Part shown: piece by piece, positions 46,501 to 58,244 of the stretch
How the letters are laid out: each line of letters starts with the position of its first letter
How positions within the stretch are numbered: the stretch's first letter is position 1
Assembly: GCA_025738555.1 (NCBI GenBank)
Contig: JAOVFP010000004.1
Coordinates: 1,860,001-1,924,000 of the forward strand
From: Cyathus striatus
Lineage: Eukaryota; Basidiomycota; Agaricomycetes; Agaricales; Nidulariaceae
Length of the DNA: 64,000 bases
Direction: 5' to 3'
Position numbers and translations under genes: made by a program
The notes under the pieces: model-generated
What the model was told of the DNA's origin: nothing
The model's database searches: none
Seen by the model: only the letters and a program-made list of their open reading frames with translations

Positions 46501-49500
46501 CTATTCTCTCTTGGACCTTATCATTCCCACTTCGACATCTCGCTAGAACAAAAGCAGTAGACTGAAACTACTGCACTCTGTACACTTTGTATCCCTTCAG
46601 GTTATGACGTCTTTCGCGATACCATTTGTTAACAAATAACTCATGAGCCATGAACTTTGCATGTAATTCCAACTGCTAACAGGGACTTTGCATCAAGTGT
46701 CTATACCTCTTATAATGGCTCCTAACAGTTCTTTACTTCGCTTCAAGCATATAAGCTTCATATAAAGGCCCACTACTTTGTTTCAAACATATAAACTTCG
46801 TCTAAACTTTCCCCACTTCGTTTCAACTGTGTACACCTCTTCTATTGGATTCTAAAGGCTCTCTACTTCGTTGTAAGTGTCTATACATGTGTGGATACAC
46901 TTGGTCTAAAGGCTCCCTACTTCGTTTAAACCATCTAAACTGTGTCTTGTGGCTCCCTACTTTATTGCACGTGTCTATACCTCATATAAAGGCTCCCTAC
47001 TTCGTTTCAAGTGTTTGCACTTGGGCTAAAGGTCCCCTGCTTCATTTAACACATATATACATTGTCTTATGGCTTCATACTTTGTTTCAAGTGTATAAAC
47101 ATTATTTAAGAATATAGTATACTTCATCTAAAGGCTCTGTATTTCATTTAAATCATATACACTTCGACTAAAAGCCCTTATGGTGTCTCCCACTTCAGAC
47201 ATGCAGTATCTACGTCATCCTGAGACCATAACTTCATCTGTATGTCGAATGCATCAAGTCTACATTATTATTTCATCCACTGTGTTACATACCAATTCCC
47301 TTCCTACTGGGAAATGAATGCTAAGACACCCGGAGGGCATGGGAGAACTATAACGGAAACCTGAAGTGAGTACGGGTATGGGAACAAGAGTAGAAGTGTG
47401 GAAGTGAACCGTGGCTTCAGCGTATGTGCTGCACCACCTGGATATCCCCAGGGAATGGTTCTTATTTTGAGGAAGATGATATTCAACAGAGGAAGACATT
47501 CCAGAGTATAAGAGAGGGCTTTGCCACTACACTAGGCAGTGGGAGAGAAACCCGAAGGAAAACCCAGAGTGGGTTTCAGAACTTAGAGTAGGAAGAAAGT
47601 GTACAGAGTTGATATGAATACTGAAGACTACCTAGTACATTTGGAAGACTATTTATATGTACTAGTAAGATGTAGATACTAATCCGGAGACAGAATACTA
47701 AGTGTAAGTAAACAAAATAAAGACTGGGCAAAGAGGAGTAGTGGTGCAAATGACGCGCTCAGAATGAAGAATAAGAAATTAAACTACATTGACCATAATG
47801 AAACGTACAAGGGAGAATGGAAGAGAGGAGTAATGTTATAATGACGCGGTGAGGCTGTCATAAGAGAAACTACATATCTGAAGTATCCGATAGAAAACCC
47901 GATGGGTTCCGGGTACATTCCCGGGTGGGAACGTCAGGAAGTGTAAACCCAAAGCGGGTACATTCCAGGAATGGACCAGGTATGTTAGAAGGTCACGTGG
48001 GAACATCGGCACAATGTATCCGGACACGGATATAACACACTGCTTCATTTATTCAAAGTCTATATCATTACAATGCTCCCTGCCTTGTATGTGCCATGAT
48101 TATATCATTCATTTAAATCTGTATCATTATGGCGTCGCTTGCTTAGTATTTGCAGTGATTGGATCGTTTTGCAGGTCCCTTGATTCTTTGATTATTAGTT
48201 GTGTACACTGTAGTATACATAACACATTTAAATATATGAAATCCACGTGTTACTCACAACCAACAGTGCCCATGGCACTAACAGGTATGGGCTTAGGTGG
48301 GTATCATAGGTATGGGTCATGCTCAGAGTACCCATAAGTTACCTGTGTTATTGAATTTGTACTATAGCATTCATATTATTGAATTGTTAATTTCACGCTC
48401 AGTGACGCTGATGCACTCAAACCTAGGTGGCCAAAAATTGATCTCAAATGATGTAAACCAGAAAACCTCAGGAATGGCACAAAGGTGAAATTTAACAGTG
48501 AGATATTCCCGGGACCTAGGCAACGCGTACCCAAAGCAGTGGGCAACTTCAATGTGGGCTTTGCCACAAGTTCAATTCTGGCCCTATTTTATACTTCACA
48601 TTGTCTATTAGTATGCTTAAAATCACAGACTTGAACTAATTCAGATTAAGTAGGCTCGAAAAATAATCCCCCGAAACCGGTAATACTTACATATGTATAA
48701 ATGCTCATTTGTGCCTACTGACTACGAGCTAAATATCAGCCTATATTTGTGCAACTAGGAACCCTAAGTTTAATATGCCTACTTGTAAGTAACATTAGTG
48801 CAGTATAAGGGACCGTAAGCTCAAGTTGTGACCGCTGAATTGCAACTCCAACAAAATCTCCCAAGCCACTGAGGCCTGTGGCTGACCCCCAACCCCCGAC
48901 TCTCGACTCCTGACGCCTGAAGATGCGAACCGAAATTTAACAACTGAAAGAGAATACCCAAATATTAAATCAAGATCCATAATCAGCAAGCAAGCTGCCG
49001 AAGCGCGGAATTTGATTTTAACTGATGGCTTAGAGCGTGGTGCTCCAGCTTTCCATGTGAAATTACTATTAATTTAAATGAACTAACCGATTACCGAAAT
49101 CTCACTTTCTCCATATGTAGTGAATGAATATTGTAGAATCGATGAATAAATTTTATGTGAAGTGCGATATACGAAGGTAGGCGATAAATCATAAGCATGC
49201 TGAAGCTTTGTCATTGTCTTCGGATTTACTTGAATTGCTATCTTGTTGTGAGGAACAAGTGGAATGGTTGGAGAAGTAACTGAGGAAACCAACCATAATG
49301 ATAAGTATCAGCTGTAAGGTCTCGGGACTTCAGAAAACTGGTCATTAGTTCAATATGTGCCATCAGTATGGCAGTAGTAATGAGAGGGATAAGTGAAAAG
49401 ACATACAAGACAGTTAACAACGGCTTGGAGGCAGTTTCGTGGACCTAACGTTCACTATCAGTTTATCTTTCCAGTGGTTCACAATGCACATGATTAGAAG

Positions 49501-49712
49501 GCTACATTTTCTAGATATTCGACTATCTTTTCATGCCCAAGATTTTCTTTCCACAGAATTGTTCCTTGATCTGGGATGTCTCCACGAACCACCTCCAGGA
49601 TGTCAATGGAGGTCTCAACTGTGGAAGCATTTGTGGAATTGGTGCAGTATTCCTCAAAGAATGTGGCCGCTTGCTGTTCAGATTCTGGACATGTCACCTT
49701 CAATTTTAGCAT
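43501..49712 (-). CDS. CorA-like two-TM membrane protein, TE in intron 4
   Basis: Eight exons match the intact relative at 61834-63554. Exon 1 49712-49506 starts MLKLKVTCPESEQQAATFF; exon 2 49444-49407; exon 3 49337-49294; exon 4 49237-about 49088; then an intron of about 4.5 kb; exon 5 from about 44580, exon 6 to about 43889, and the last two exons to 43501. The C-terminus has two membrane segments, TIAAVTMFFLPGTFIC..FSMVFF and LWYFFVVTTPLTIIVFAVW, then a basic tail, the layout of fungal CorA-like proteins but without a GMN motif. A helical region LAFNLRFQRDSDTNVRIARD precedes TM1. The N-terminal region is of unknown fold. The exon 4-5 junction is unsure: the expected donor leaves the frame off by one; the GTAATC donor three codons earlier with AAAAG acceptor restores it. 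Confidence 0.7.
45590..45665. repeat. GATTACGTAAT block with hairpin, shared with 15.0 kb
   Basis: GATTACGTAATA followed about 40 bp later by GCAGGCGAAATGCCTGCTCTA, a hairpin; the same order is at about 15028-15112 (GCAGGCAGTTTACCTGCTCTA). Sequence 5' of it (ACGCG..GCATCAC / ACGCG..AACGTGATC) is also alike. Probably the end of a dispersed element. Confidence 0.5.
46700..47180 (+). repeat. Degenerate tandem repeat, unit about 38-40 bp
   Basis: Around a dozen units built on GGCTCCCTACTTCGTTT followed by CAAGTGTATA-like and CTTCATCTAAA. Units differ by substitutions and small gaps. It lies inside the 4.4-kb element and has no coding signal. Confidence 0.75.
47270..48055 (-). repeat. Inverted copy of the repeat at 130-960
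   Basis: Read on the minus strand it follows 130-960 nearly base for base over about 790 bp, with small indels. Here many CG dinucleotides remain (for example CACCGCGTCATT, GAGCGCGTCATTTG) where the other copy has TG or CA. Confidence 0.9.
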
Positions 49713-50471
49713 TCCTAGGAAACGTTGATGGTGTGAGTAGGAACAAAGCCGGAAAAGAGTGAATCATTGACGCTCGCCAGCAGTACATCACAGAGCTTTT
49801 AAAGTTAAATATTGAAACACTCATGCTGTTGTGATTTTGTTTACACTTACGTACATACAGTATGTATCACCGTATTGACTGTTGGAATGATCAATGTCAT
49901 TTTAAATTACACACCTCAGACAAGGGTGGATCGGATCGCTGTAAATATGGTACAACCCGATTTACTTAACAATTAGAATAGATATTAAAATATGTTATCT
50001 GACCGATGTGTGAGCAAATCTAGAATATGTGCAAGAATAGGAAAACTGACTGATCCATGCAACATATTTACAATAAGATCCGTGACCCCATCTGTTCCTA
50101 GGCCAATCGGAAAATTTTCGGAGGCTCGGTTCACGTTGCACAGGTAAAATCGGCACGAAACAATTGGAACAATAAGCAGATGTATTACCCAATTTAGAAT
50201 TTTCTAATGCATCTGACACATTACATATTTTATGGCATATTCTAATTGTTACAAAAATCGGGATGTACCATATTTACGTGAACCCGATTTAGGCCTGTCT
50301 GAGGTGACAGTTACCGTCACTGAACATATTAAGCGCCTGCTGTTACAGGGCTGTCGAAAACCGATAAGGAAGATGAATGTGTCAAGTGAAATAAGTACAC
50401 TATGTATATACTTACTCGATAAATTCCAACCAAGTTATACTGCACAAAACCAAGTACAAACTATCAATCCC
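49713..50471. other. Intergenic region
   Basis: Upstream of the CorA-like gene and downstream of the questin-oxidase-like gene. No feature seen beyond small unsupported open frames. Confidence 0.4.
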
Positions 50472-52385
50472 CTACTCATAAAACCCCACCATATCTCCGA
50501 ATAGACGCCTCCCCTTCCCGTCTCTCGCCATCCTCATTACAGTTAACTCAGCAACACGCACAAAAAGCGTCCCATCCACCGCTTCCTTCCCATCGAATTT
50601 TACCTCTTCTACTTCGCATAGAAAACCGCGAGGTTTGGTTCCGTACAGCCCTCCCCAATGTGCCAGGGCACGAACAGCCTTCAGCACGTGTTCCTCGGAA
50701 TGCGTGATGGAAGGGGTGAAGAGCGGGATCCAACGGTTTGGTGTTTCATCTTCTTGAGATGAAAGAGGAAAACTTGAGAAGAATCCGTGGATGTCTAAAT
50801 TTGGTTTACCACGAGCGATGTACCATACCATTGATGTACTTAGATATCCCAGGAGGAAGGCACGCCTAGATGACGGGGGAAGAGGGAAAAGAAGGGCGGG
50901 GAGGAACAGCGAAGAAGTAACTAAGTGTACTCTACATTAATGTTAGTGTGAGTTCAATGAAAAGGCAAAGGAACGCACAGATAAAAATCGGCATTAAACA
51001 CCCCATTGACCTTGTCCCTCCCAGTCCATCCACCTACACCATAAACAAGACATGCGACCCAGACAATTTCTTCTATTGCTTTATGTATCCCACTGGAAGT
51101 ATTTGTGTCCGGATTCCACTTGGATACTATACTCGCAATAGCTCCACCATGATTTGACATCGTCCAAACGAATATCTCTCTTTCATCCTTAAGACCTTTC
51201 GGTGGAACTATAGTGCTTGAGGATAGGATACGTTGGAGAATCGTAAGCGCGTGACCACGCTTTTCGCCTTCAGTAGAGTTCATTTTTGCCTCATTATTTT
51301 GTGACTCCCTATCGTCCGAAGACAGAACTTTCATAGCAACAGGCTTAGCATTAGACGTAGGATCAATTAATTGCACTTCGTTCAAGCTGCTATGCAAACT
51401 GAAACTTTCTTTGTCTGTACCAATGTTTAATCCTGAAACAGACTGAAACTCGGACTCGGATTCGAATAGTGATTTCGGGAGGAGAGGCGTGCATTGGTCT
51501 TCTGTCACTGCCGCTTGTGCTAATCCTATCAAGTGTTAATACTCTTTTTAGGAGAACTAAGGGAGAAAATAAAACGAGCCTTCAACAACTAGACCAGGCA
51601 AACCGAACTCGATACCATGCGCTGCGTGAATAAATGGATGCATAAGGCCAGACAAAAAACGGCTTAACATATGTGGTTCCTCTTTCTTAATCTCTTCACT
51701 ATTCCGAGCCTCGTATTCTTGCTCCAGATGTTGTAGAATTTCTACCGCTGGCGCCTTCTGCTTGTTGCTTGTTGGTAAGGGAGTTTTGGAAAGAGTGGGG
51801 GCGTCAGAAGAGATGTTGTACTTCCTGGAGAAAATAAATTCCTCGAGTGTGGTGCCAACGCCTTTGTGAAGGACATAGTACGTGAAGAAGCGGAGGTAAC
51901 CTGTATAGTATCTACGCATAACGTGCTTTAGTCAATATTTGGGGAAGACGAAGGGAATCAAAACCTCAAGATCTCACCGGTCGTCCCCCAAGTAGTCCAC
52001 AAAATTATGTTCTGTGATTTCCCCGGGAGAATCAAACGCCTCCTTCAGATATACGTTATCATTCGCGTACATCTTCTTTATCACACTCCCCTCTACGCCT
52101 AAGGCATACATAGCCAATGACCTATGTGCTACGTGACTATCACCACCTCATTAGTAATATTCTTCAGCATTAAATATGAAAGAAAGAACGAAAGTCGCAC
52201 TTATGATACTTCTTCTTGGTGAAAAAGACATGCCATCGCTCATGGTTGTCTTTCAGCACCTCTAAGAGCGCTTCAGTGCTCTCTGCTGTAGCACCTGGCC
52301 AATTTATCTCTGACAGCTGGTTGAATGGTGTTGTAGATGGTGGAGGGAATAGCAAAGATAGGTTAGCTCTATGGTCGGTCGACAT
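50472..52385 (-). CDS. Questin oxidase-like protein, copy A
   Basis: Belongs to the questin oxidase-like family (AflY/DUF4243), Baeyer-Villiger-type oxidases in aromatic polyketide pathways such as sterigmatocystin or geodin; in basidiomycetes the substrate is mostly unknown. Five exons chain to 560 residues: 52385-52201, 52136-51978, 51911-51580, 51525-50979 and 50931-50472. Family landmarks: NHERWHVFF, NHVAHRSLAMYALG, HPFIHAAHGIEFGLPGLVVEG, LAQAAVTEDQ and MVWYIARGKP. The third intron starts GCTCGT instead of GT, where copy B has GTACCT; it is either a GC-AG intron or a damaged donor. The frame is otherwise open. Start MSTDHRANLSLLFPPP matches copy B. No other secondary-metabolism genes are adjacent. 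Confidence 0.85.
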
Positions 52386-52667
52386 TGAGATGTTGTGAAA
52401 GGTTCTGGTGAAGATGAGGTGTGAGTTGGGAGCAAAGGGGGCTTTGAAGCAAGTTTTAAAGTAGGGCGTGATCTAACTCTAATATAACTGGTGGCGCCAT
52501 TAGGAGACGATAGGAGTTGATGTTGTATAAATAGGCTCCCGTCAAGTCTCGAGGTCGATTGAGTCCTGGATCAAATAATGATAGAAGCGTTGTCCACAGT
52601 TCAATTGGGGCAACCAAAAACTACTTCAAAAGTTAAATAATACTTCCAGCTAGGTTTCTCATTTCTC
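52386..52667. other. Spacer between the two questin-oxidase-like genes
   Basis: About 280 bp holding the promoter of copy A and the 3' flank of copy B. No further feature seen. Confidence 0.5.
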
Positions 52668-54587
52668 TTAAAACCCCGCCATGTCCCAAAACACACCCTT
52701 ACCGTCCTTTCCCTCCCTTCCCATCCTCTCGATTGTCAACCCAGCAGCGCGCACAAAAAGAGACCCATCCAAAAACTCCTTCCCCTCTATCTCGACGGTC
52801 CCCTCGTCTTCTCCTTCCTCACATAGGAATCCCTTAGGTCGGATCCCGTACAACCTACCCCAATGAGCAAGAGACCGAACAATATTCGGTATATGTTCCT
52901 CTGAGTGTAGCATCGACGGAGAGAGTAGGGGAATCCATTTGTTAGGATCATTGCTCTCTAAGAGAGGAGAGGTGAAGAATCCTTTTATGTCTAATTTCGG
53001 TTTCCCACGTGCGATGTACCATGCTATCACGGTACCCATATACCCTCGCAACAGCACACGTTTTGAAGAAGAGAGGTGGGACAGGAGTGCGGGGAGGAAT
53101 AGGGAGGACGTCACCAAATGCATTCTGGTACAGCCATCGTTAGTATAATTTGCGAGGAAGGAAGATTTAAACGTACAGGAAGAAATCAGCATTAAAAACT
53201 CCATGAACTTTCTCTCTTCCAGTCCATCCTCCTACTCCATAAATCAGACACACGGTCCATACAAATTCTTCTACGGCCTTCTGCACCCCACTTGAAGTGC
53301 GCGTGTCCAGACTCCACTCGGACACTATATCCGCAATAGCTTTTCCATGATTCAACATTGTCCAAGCAAATATCTCTCTTTCGTCATCGAGACCTTCCGG
53401 TGGAATGAGAGTGGTGGAAGTAAATATGCGATGGAGAATCGTAAGCGCGTGAACGCGCTCTTTATCTTTTGTGATATTCTTCGCCTCGTCATTTTGATCT
53501 TCATCGCCATTCGAAGACGGAACTTCGATAGCAGCAGGTTTGGCGGTAGACGTAGGATCAATCAACAGCGCTGCATCCAAGCTTTTATGTAGACTATCGG
53601 CTAGCCGTTTGGCGGTGTGTATAGGACTCTCGTTGTCTGTGTCAATATCTGTGCCTGAACCGGATTGCGAACCGGAATATTTGAACAGCGAGTTAGAAAC
53701 AAGAGGGGTGCACTGATCTTCTGTTACTGCCGTCTGTGCCAATCCTGAAAGTACAACTCTTTAAGTGTGTCAGAGAGAGAAAGCATGTAAGGTACCTTCG
53801 ACAATCATTCCAGGCATACCAAACTCAGCTCCGTATCCAGTATGTATGAACGGATGCAACAGGCCTGACAGAAATCGGCTCAGCATATGCGGTTCTTCTT
53901 TTCCATTTCCATTTCCACCGTTCGTGTGTTCTTGTTCAAGGTTCTGAAGAGCCGCCGCCTTCTTTTCCTTTTTCTGCTTCTTGCTCAGAGGTGATGGTGG
54001 TTCTGAGAGAGAGGGTATATCAGAGGAGATATTGTACTTTCTCGAAAAGATAAAGTCATTAATTGTTGTGCTGACTCCTTTCTCGTGAATGTAGTGCGTA
54101 AAGAAACGACGGTAGTCGGTGTAGTATCTATGAAGTACTCGTTTTAGTCGAAACCGAGGAATGAACAAGGGTAAAGCAGTTTCACCGATCGTCGCCCAAA
54201 TGTTCCACGAAATTCTCCTCTGTGATGTCCTCAGGAGAATCGAAAACCTCTTTCTCATATCCACAGTCCTTCTCGTACATCTTCTTTATCAAATATCCGT
54301 CTGCTCCTAGGGCGTACACCGCCAGCGCTCTATGCGCTGCGTGACTTTCACCATCATGTTAACTCTCACCAAAACGCCGAATAAAGAAAATACAATACGC
54401 ACTTATGAAACTTTTTCTCGTTGAAGAAGACATGCCATCGCTCATGGTTGTCTTTCAGGATCTCCAAAAGCGCATTGGTGCTCTCTGCAGTCGCGCCTGG
54501 CCAGTGTACAGCTGACAGCTCGTTCGGTGGGAATGTATGTGGCGGGGGGAAGAGGAAAGATAAGGTGGAATTGTGGTTGGTTGACAT
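52668..54587 (-). CDS. Questin oxidase-like protein, copy B
   Basis: Tandem paralogue of copy A. Five exons, 54587-54403, 54344-54186, 54127-53796, 53744-53177 and 53124-52668, chain to 566 residues; exons 1, 2 and 3 are identical in length to those of copy A. Landmarks: NHERWHVFF, NHAAHRALAVYALGADG, HPFIHTGYGAEFGMPGMIVEG, LAQTAVTEDQ and VIAWYIARGKP. All introns are GT-AG with correct phase. An in-frame ATG lies 45 codons upstream (54722), but the start at 54587 (MSTNHNSTLSFLFPPP) matches copy A and gives the usual length. Linkage of two copies suggests recent duplication; pathway unknown. Confidence 0.88.
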
Positions 54588-55347
54588 TAGATTATGGTGT
54601 ATGGATCTGGCTAAAGTACGGTGCGTTGGGAAAGAGAGGGTTTGAGCATCAGTGTATTCAGTGTGTGTAATTGATAACGTCATAGGGATCTCGAACCCCA
54701 ATCTAATAGTGTCCTTTCCCACGGGGGATAAACGTCAAGACAAAGAACGTTCTAGAAAACTGAGAGTCTGAGACAAGCTACACTGGCAATTACATAACTT
54801 CACGGGTACACTACAACGAGACAGGCGCCGGAAGGTGCCCTAGAACTTTGTCCGGGCTCCGACCGAAGCATACATGTACACTCAATGTACACTGCGTGAA
54901 CATTCGTTCGTCCGGCGATCCTGTCTGAGACGACTGGTACGCACACGCTCACTTGAATACCTAACCGAATTTTAATCGATAATAGTTGGCACAAGACTCA
55001 AGTGGGCTAAAGGAAAATCTCAGATTCTGATGGAATAAATATATAAGCTTATCAACCACAGCCTCAAGTCTCATGAAAGACAACCGACCAGTATATATGT
55101 TGGTCAAGTAAGGTTTAACGAGCGGTCCGGCTAGGCTGTGATAATGATGCACAAAAACTAATAATACTACCTGGTTACAGGAATATATGCGAGCACTTGT
55201 GACCAGTGACCTGTCCAAGATTTTACAGCACTTACTGCGCACACTGATGGCTTCGGATAATTAAAGGACGCCAACATAAGGGCCATATTTACACACTTCA
55301 TCACTTCCTCTCCATATCACTGTTTTCTCACTAAGCTGCTCTCAGAA
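54588..55347. other. Intergenic region, divergent promoters
   Basis: Lies between the minus-strand copy B and the plus-strand CorA-like gene. The last 130 bp match the promoter of the CorA-like copy at 58245 (GATGGCTTCGGATAAT, ACACTTCATCA, AGCTGCT(C/T)TCAGAAATGCT). Confidence 0.55.
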
Positions 55348-56766
55348 ATGCTGCTTAAAGTTACACGACCTGAGATGGACCTTCAAGATGCAAACCTGTT
55401 TGAGATTTGTACACATCATCCAGATACTATAAATCAGAAGACCTTGATGGACATATTGGAAATCAACACCAACCTCCTGGTATATGAAAATAAAGTTGAG
55501 TGGAAAGAGAACCTCGATCATGATGAGGTGCTAAATTATCTGGAAAATGTATGTGAACGTCATCTGAAGCCGAAATAAGAAAACAGTGGCTAACGTTTAA
55601 CTTGATGAAGGTGAAAAATGAAAAGCCAAAGTTCATGGTGTTGTATGTTTTCCGTGAAAATGATTCCATACATCATTCTTATACATTGTGACGGCAATTA
55701 GTTTTATCGCGAAAGAGTGGAATGAGGATATCAAAAATCATGGTTGGTTCCCTTTCTTCGAAACACAAGTATATGGTTGCAGTATTAAGTACATATGGCT
55801 GAATACATGAAATAGTATCGCAAATCAATCCTCAAACAACGGTCAAACTTCAAAATATCTACAATCTATCCACAGCATTCGTGCAACAGCTTACTTTCCC
55901 AAATATTTCACCTATGCATTACAATTATTTTACAAGTCGTAATGCTCAAGGTGATGTTATAGGAATCGGTGAGTGATCAACATTTCTCATTGTTTTCTGG
56001 TTAAACTGCAATCCTCTGTAGAAGGAACTTACTTCTGCGACACCATATCAAACATGGATGTTCCATTGGTTCACTTCACCTACGATTTCCTAGCCGGGTC
56101 AGCCGTGTATTTTATTTCCCGTTATCCACGGAGCTTGGCCAAGGAGTGGCTGAAAGACTATAAAACTGAGAAACTTTCAACACCGTTTACTATTGATCTC
56201 ATTTTTGTTAAACACCATCTCGACTCCATCATAGGAGGTTTTCATAGTAGGTCCACATCAATATTACAAATAGTAAGTTGCAATTCACCATATCGCATGT
56301 ATACTGCCTTTGTGGTTCTAACAACCATGTCATATATCAGGAGAGCTGTCATAGTCAGCTATCGAAAACCGACATTTCAAATATAAAATATCTTCATAGT
56401 GAAATGAAGGGTTTAGATGCTACAATTGCACAATGTGAAGCTCTGGATATTCAAATATCTTTTATTATCTCTATTATCGACACTCTGAAGCAAGGCAGAG
56501 CGATATCGCAAGTAGAGCATATACATATCATGGAAACATTACAATCTCATCAAAGACGCAAAGCATGTACTCTAAATTGGCTCCTAAATTTCCGAAAGCG
56601 CCTTGATGCACAATTGAACTATGCATTTCAGCTGTGTACTGAACAGAGGAGAGAGGAAACCCTGAAACCTGCAAATAGTACGGATCAGAATGTTGAGGGA
56701 GTCAAACAGAAGTACGTACTGAGGATAATTGTGTTATCACTGTCGAAGCTATTCACTGATATATAA
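55348..56766 (+). pseudogene. CorA-like family member without membrane segments
   Basis: Starts MLLKVTRPEMDLQDANLFEI; exon 1 ends at about 55548 with LENV-type donor. Later exons are visible: QINPQTTVKLQNIYNLSTAFVQQ near 55828, EGTYFCDTISNMDVPLVHFTY from about 56022, and SCHSQLSKTDISNIKYLHSEM to LNYAFQLCTEQR up to 56766. Exons 2-3 between 55560 and 55780 are hard to recognise. The two C-terminal membrane segments found in relatives are not seen downstream, where only a short hydrophobic remnant (about 56815-56860) is present. Either a soluble truncated variant or a decayed gene; I lean to decay. Confidence 0.65.
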
Positions 56767-58244
56767 AAACCATGAAGTGAACCTACGAAACCGATTGCTG
56801 GCTATTTAATAGTGTTCTTTTTCGTTCGTGTTTTATTTTTGTCACTGCTTCCAACTCTTGATTGAAACCTGTTTCTTGTAGTTTCTCTTTTCTTTCACGT
56901 TTGTTTACTGGTTCTTTTCTACTTATGGCTAAGACCTTTGACCTGTTAGAGAAAAAACCAAGAACAGAGAATCCTTAGGAAGAAGAGTATATTAATTTAC
57001 TCGATAATGAGGATGGATGACTGTATCTATTTTGAATGCACTACGTAGCAACTGGCAGGCAATGAGTGTAGTAACAATTACTTAGTGTCGAAAACTTGAA
57101 AATGTACTTATCATCTTGGTGGACATACCATCGAAATAGTGGCATCACTTGTCGTACTCGCAGTTCCTGCTTGATCCCTGTGTTGTTCATTAATATATTC
57201 AACATCTCCGTGGTTTCTGGGGGCGAAGACAGATTTTTGCATTGTTAATGCTTGCAATGCGAGACTGTGACTAGCATCGTCAATGCGTGAACGGCCGCGT
57301 CCATCAGGAAAATCTGAATCTTACATACATAAGTTCAACTACATACTTGCGACTTTCTCTGGCTAGCCGCAATTGCATTTAAATCTTTGCGTTGCTTAAG
57401 TATTTAAATTGACGGTTTGGCCAAGGTTTGGTAGGCATTGCCTCCGATCGCGAGTGGCTGCCTGGTGATATTTGGCGTTATATTAAGCGCTCAAGACGTG
57501 AAGCCGTTCGAACCCCTGAGCCATGATTTAGGGCGGTAATATAAGTACTATAAGTATAGTATCCCCGCCTAAAATAGGTTTTTTTGCCTCTTTCCTCTTT
57601 CGTGTAGCTTCAACAATTTAGTGGCTACGGTATCCTAACAGAAGCTGTAGGCAGAGAGCAGTGCTGAGCGGTCAACGTAAAATAGTGAACCCCGAGTTGA
57701 TTGAATGCTCTCGGACGCTTTGTAGGTATTCTTAGCGCATAATGACAAGTAAAATGAACCATAAGAGTCACACAGTGGCGCCTACAGCGTCTGATTCACA
57801 CGATTAGCCCGACAGTTCACATCTTGTATCTATCCTGATTTCATTTATCGTGAGTCAAAAATAGTACACCATTTCGTGAGTTTTGAAGAGTCGCTTTCCT
57901 CTGCACTGATCTAGTATGGAATAAATTATAAATAACGATAGATACTTGTTGTAGCAAGCTAGTAAGCAACATGAGAAGTAAGCTAAGTCCAATCGGACAT
58001 TCAGACTGTGACTGTGATCATAGCTGTAAACATATACTAGCGATATCTGGTTCCCAAATATATGGCGACTGAGCACCTTTCCAAGATTTTACAGCACTTA
58101 CCACACGCGCCGATGGCTTCGGATAATAGATTTCTGGTGGCAGCCTGACTGATATAAAAGCAACGAAATGAAGGGACCTGCACTCCCACACTTCATCATT
58201 TTCTCTTCTTATCACAGTTTCCACACTTACAGCTGCTTTCAGAA
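56767..58244. other. Intergenic region
   Basis: No gene seen. The last 150 bp are the duplicated CorA-like promoter (compare 55218-55347). A lone plus-strand stretch near 56810-56900 could be the degraded end of the preceding copy. Confidence 0.4.

Larger units (their letters stand above)
44623..49057. mobile_element. 4.4-kb inverted-repeat element with 8-bp target duplication
   Basis: Long terminal inverted repeats of about 180-200 bp (44623-44800 and 48840-49057, about 85-90% alike by eye) begin TGGAAAGC(C/T)GGAGCACCAC. The direct duplication TGAAATTA is present at 44615-44622 and 49058-49065. It lies in intron 4 of a CorA-like gene. No transposase-like open frame was found, so it is non-autonomous or a composite: it contains a tandem repeat (46700-47180), an inverted copy of the repeat at 130-960, and a motif block shared with 15.0 kb. 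An 8-bp duplication fits hAT, P or Merlin-like elements; I cannot choose. Confidence 0.88.
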
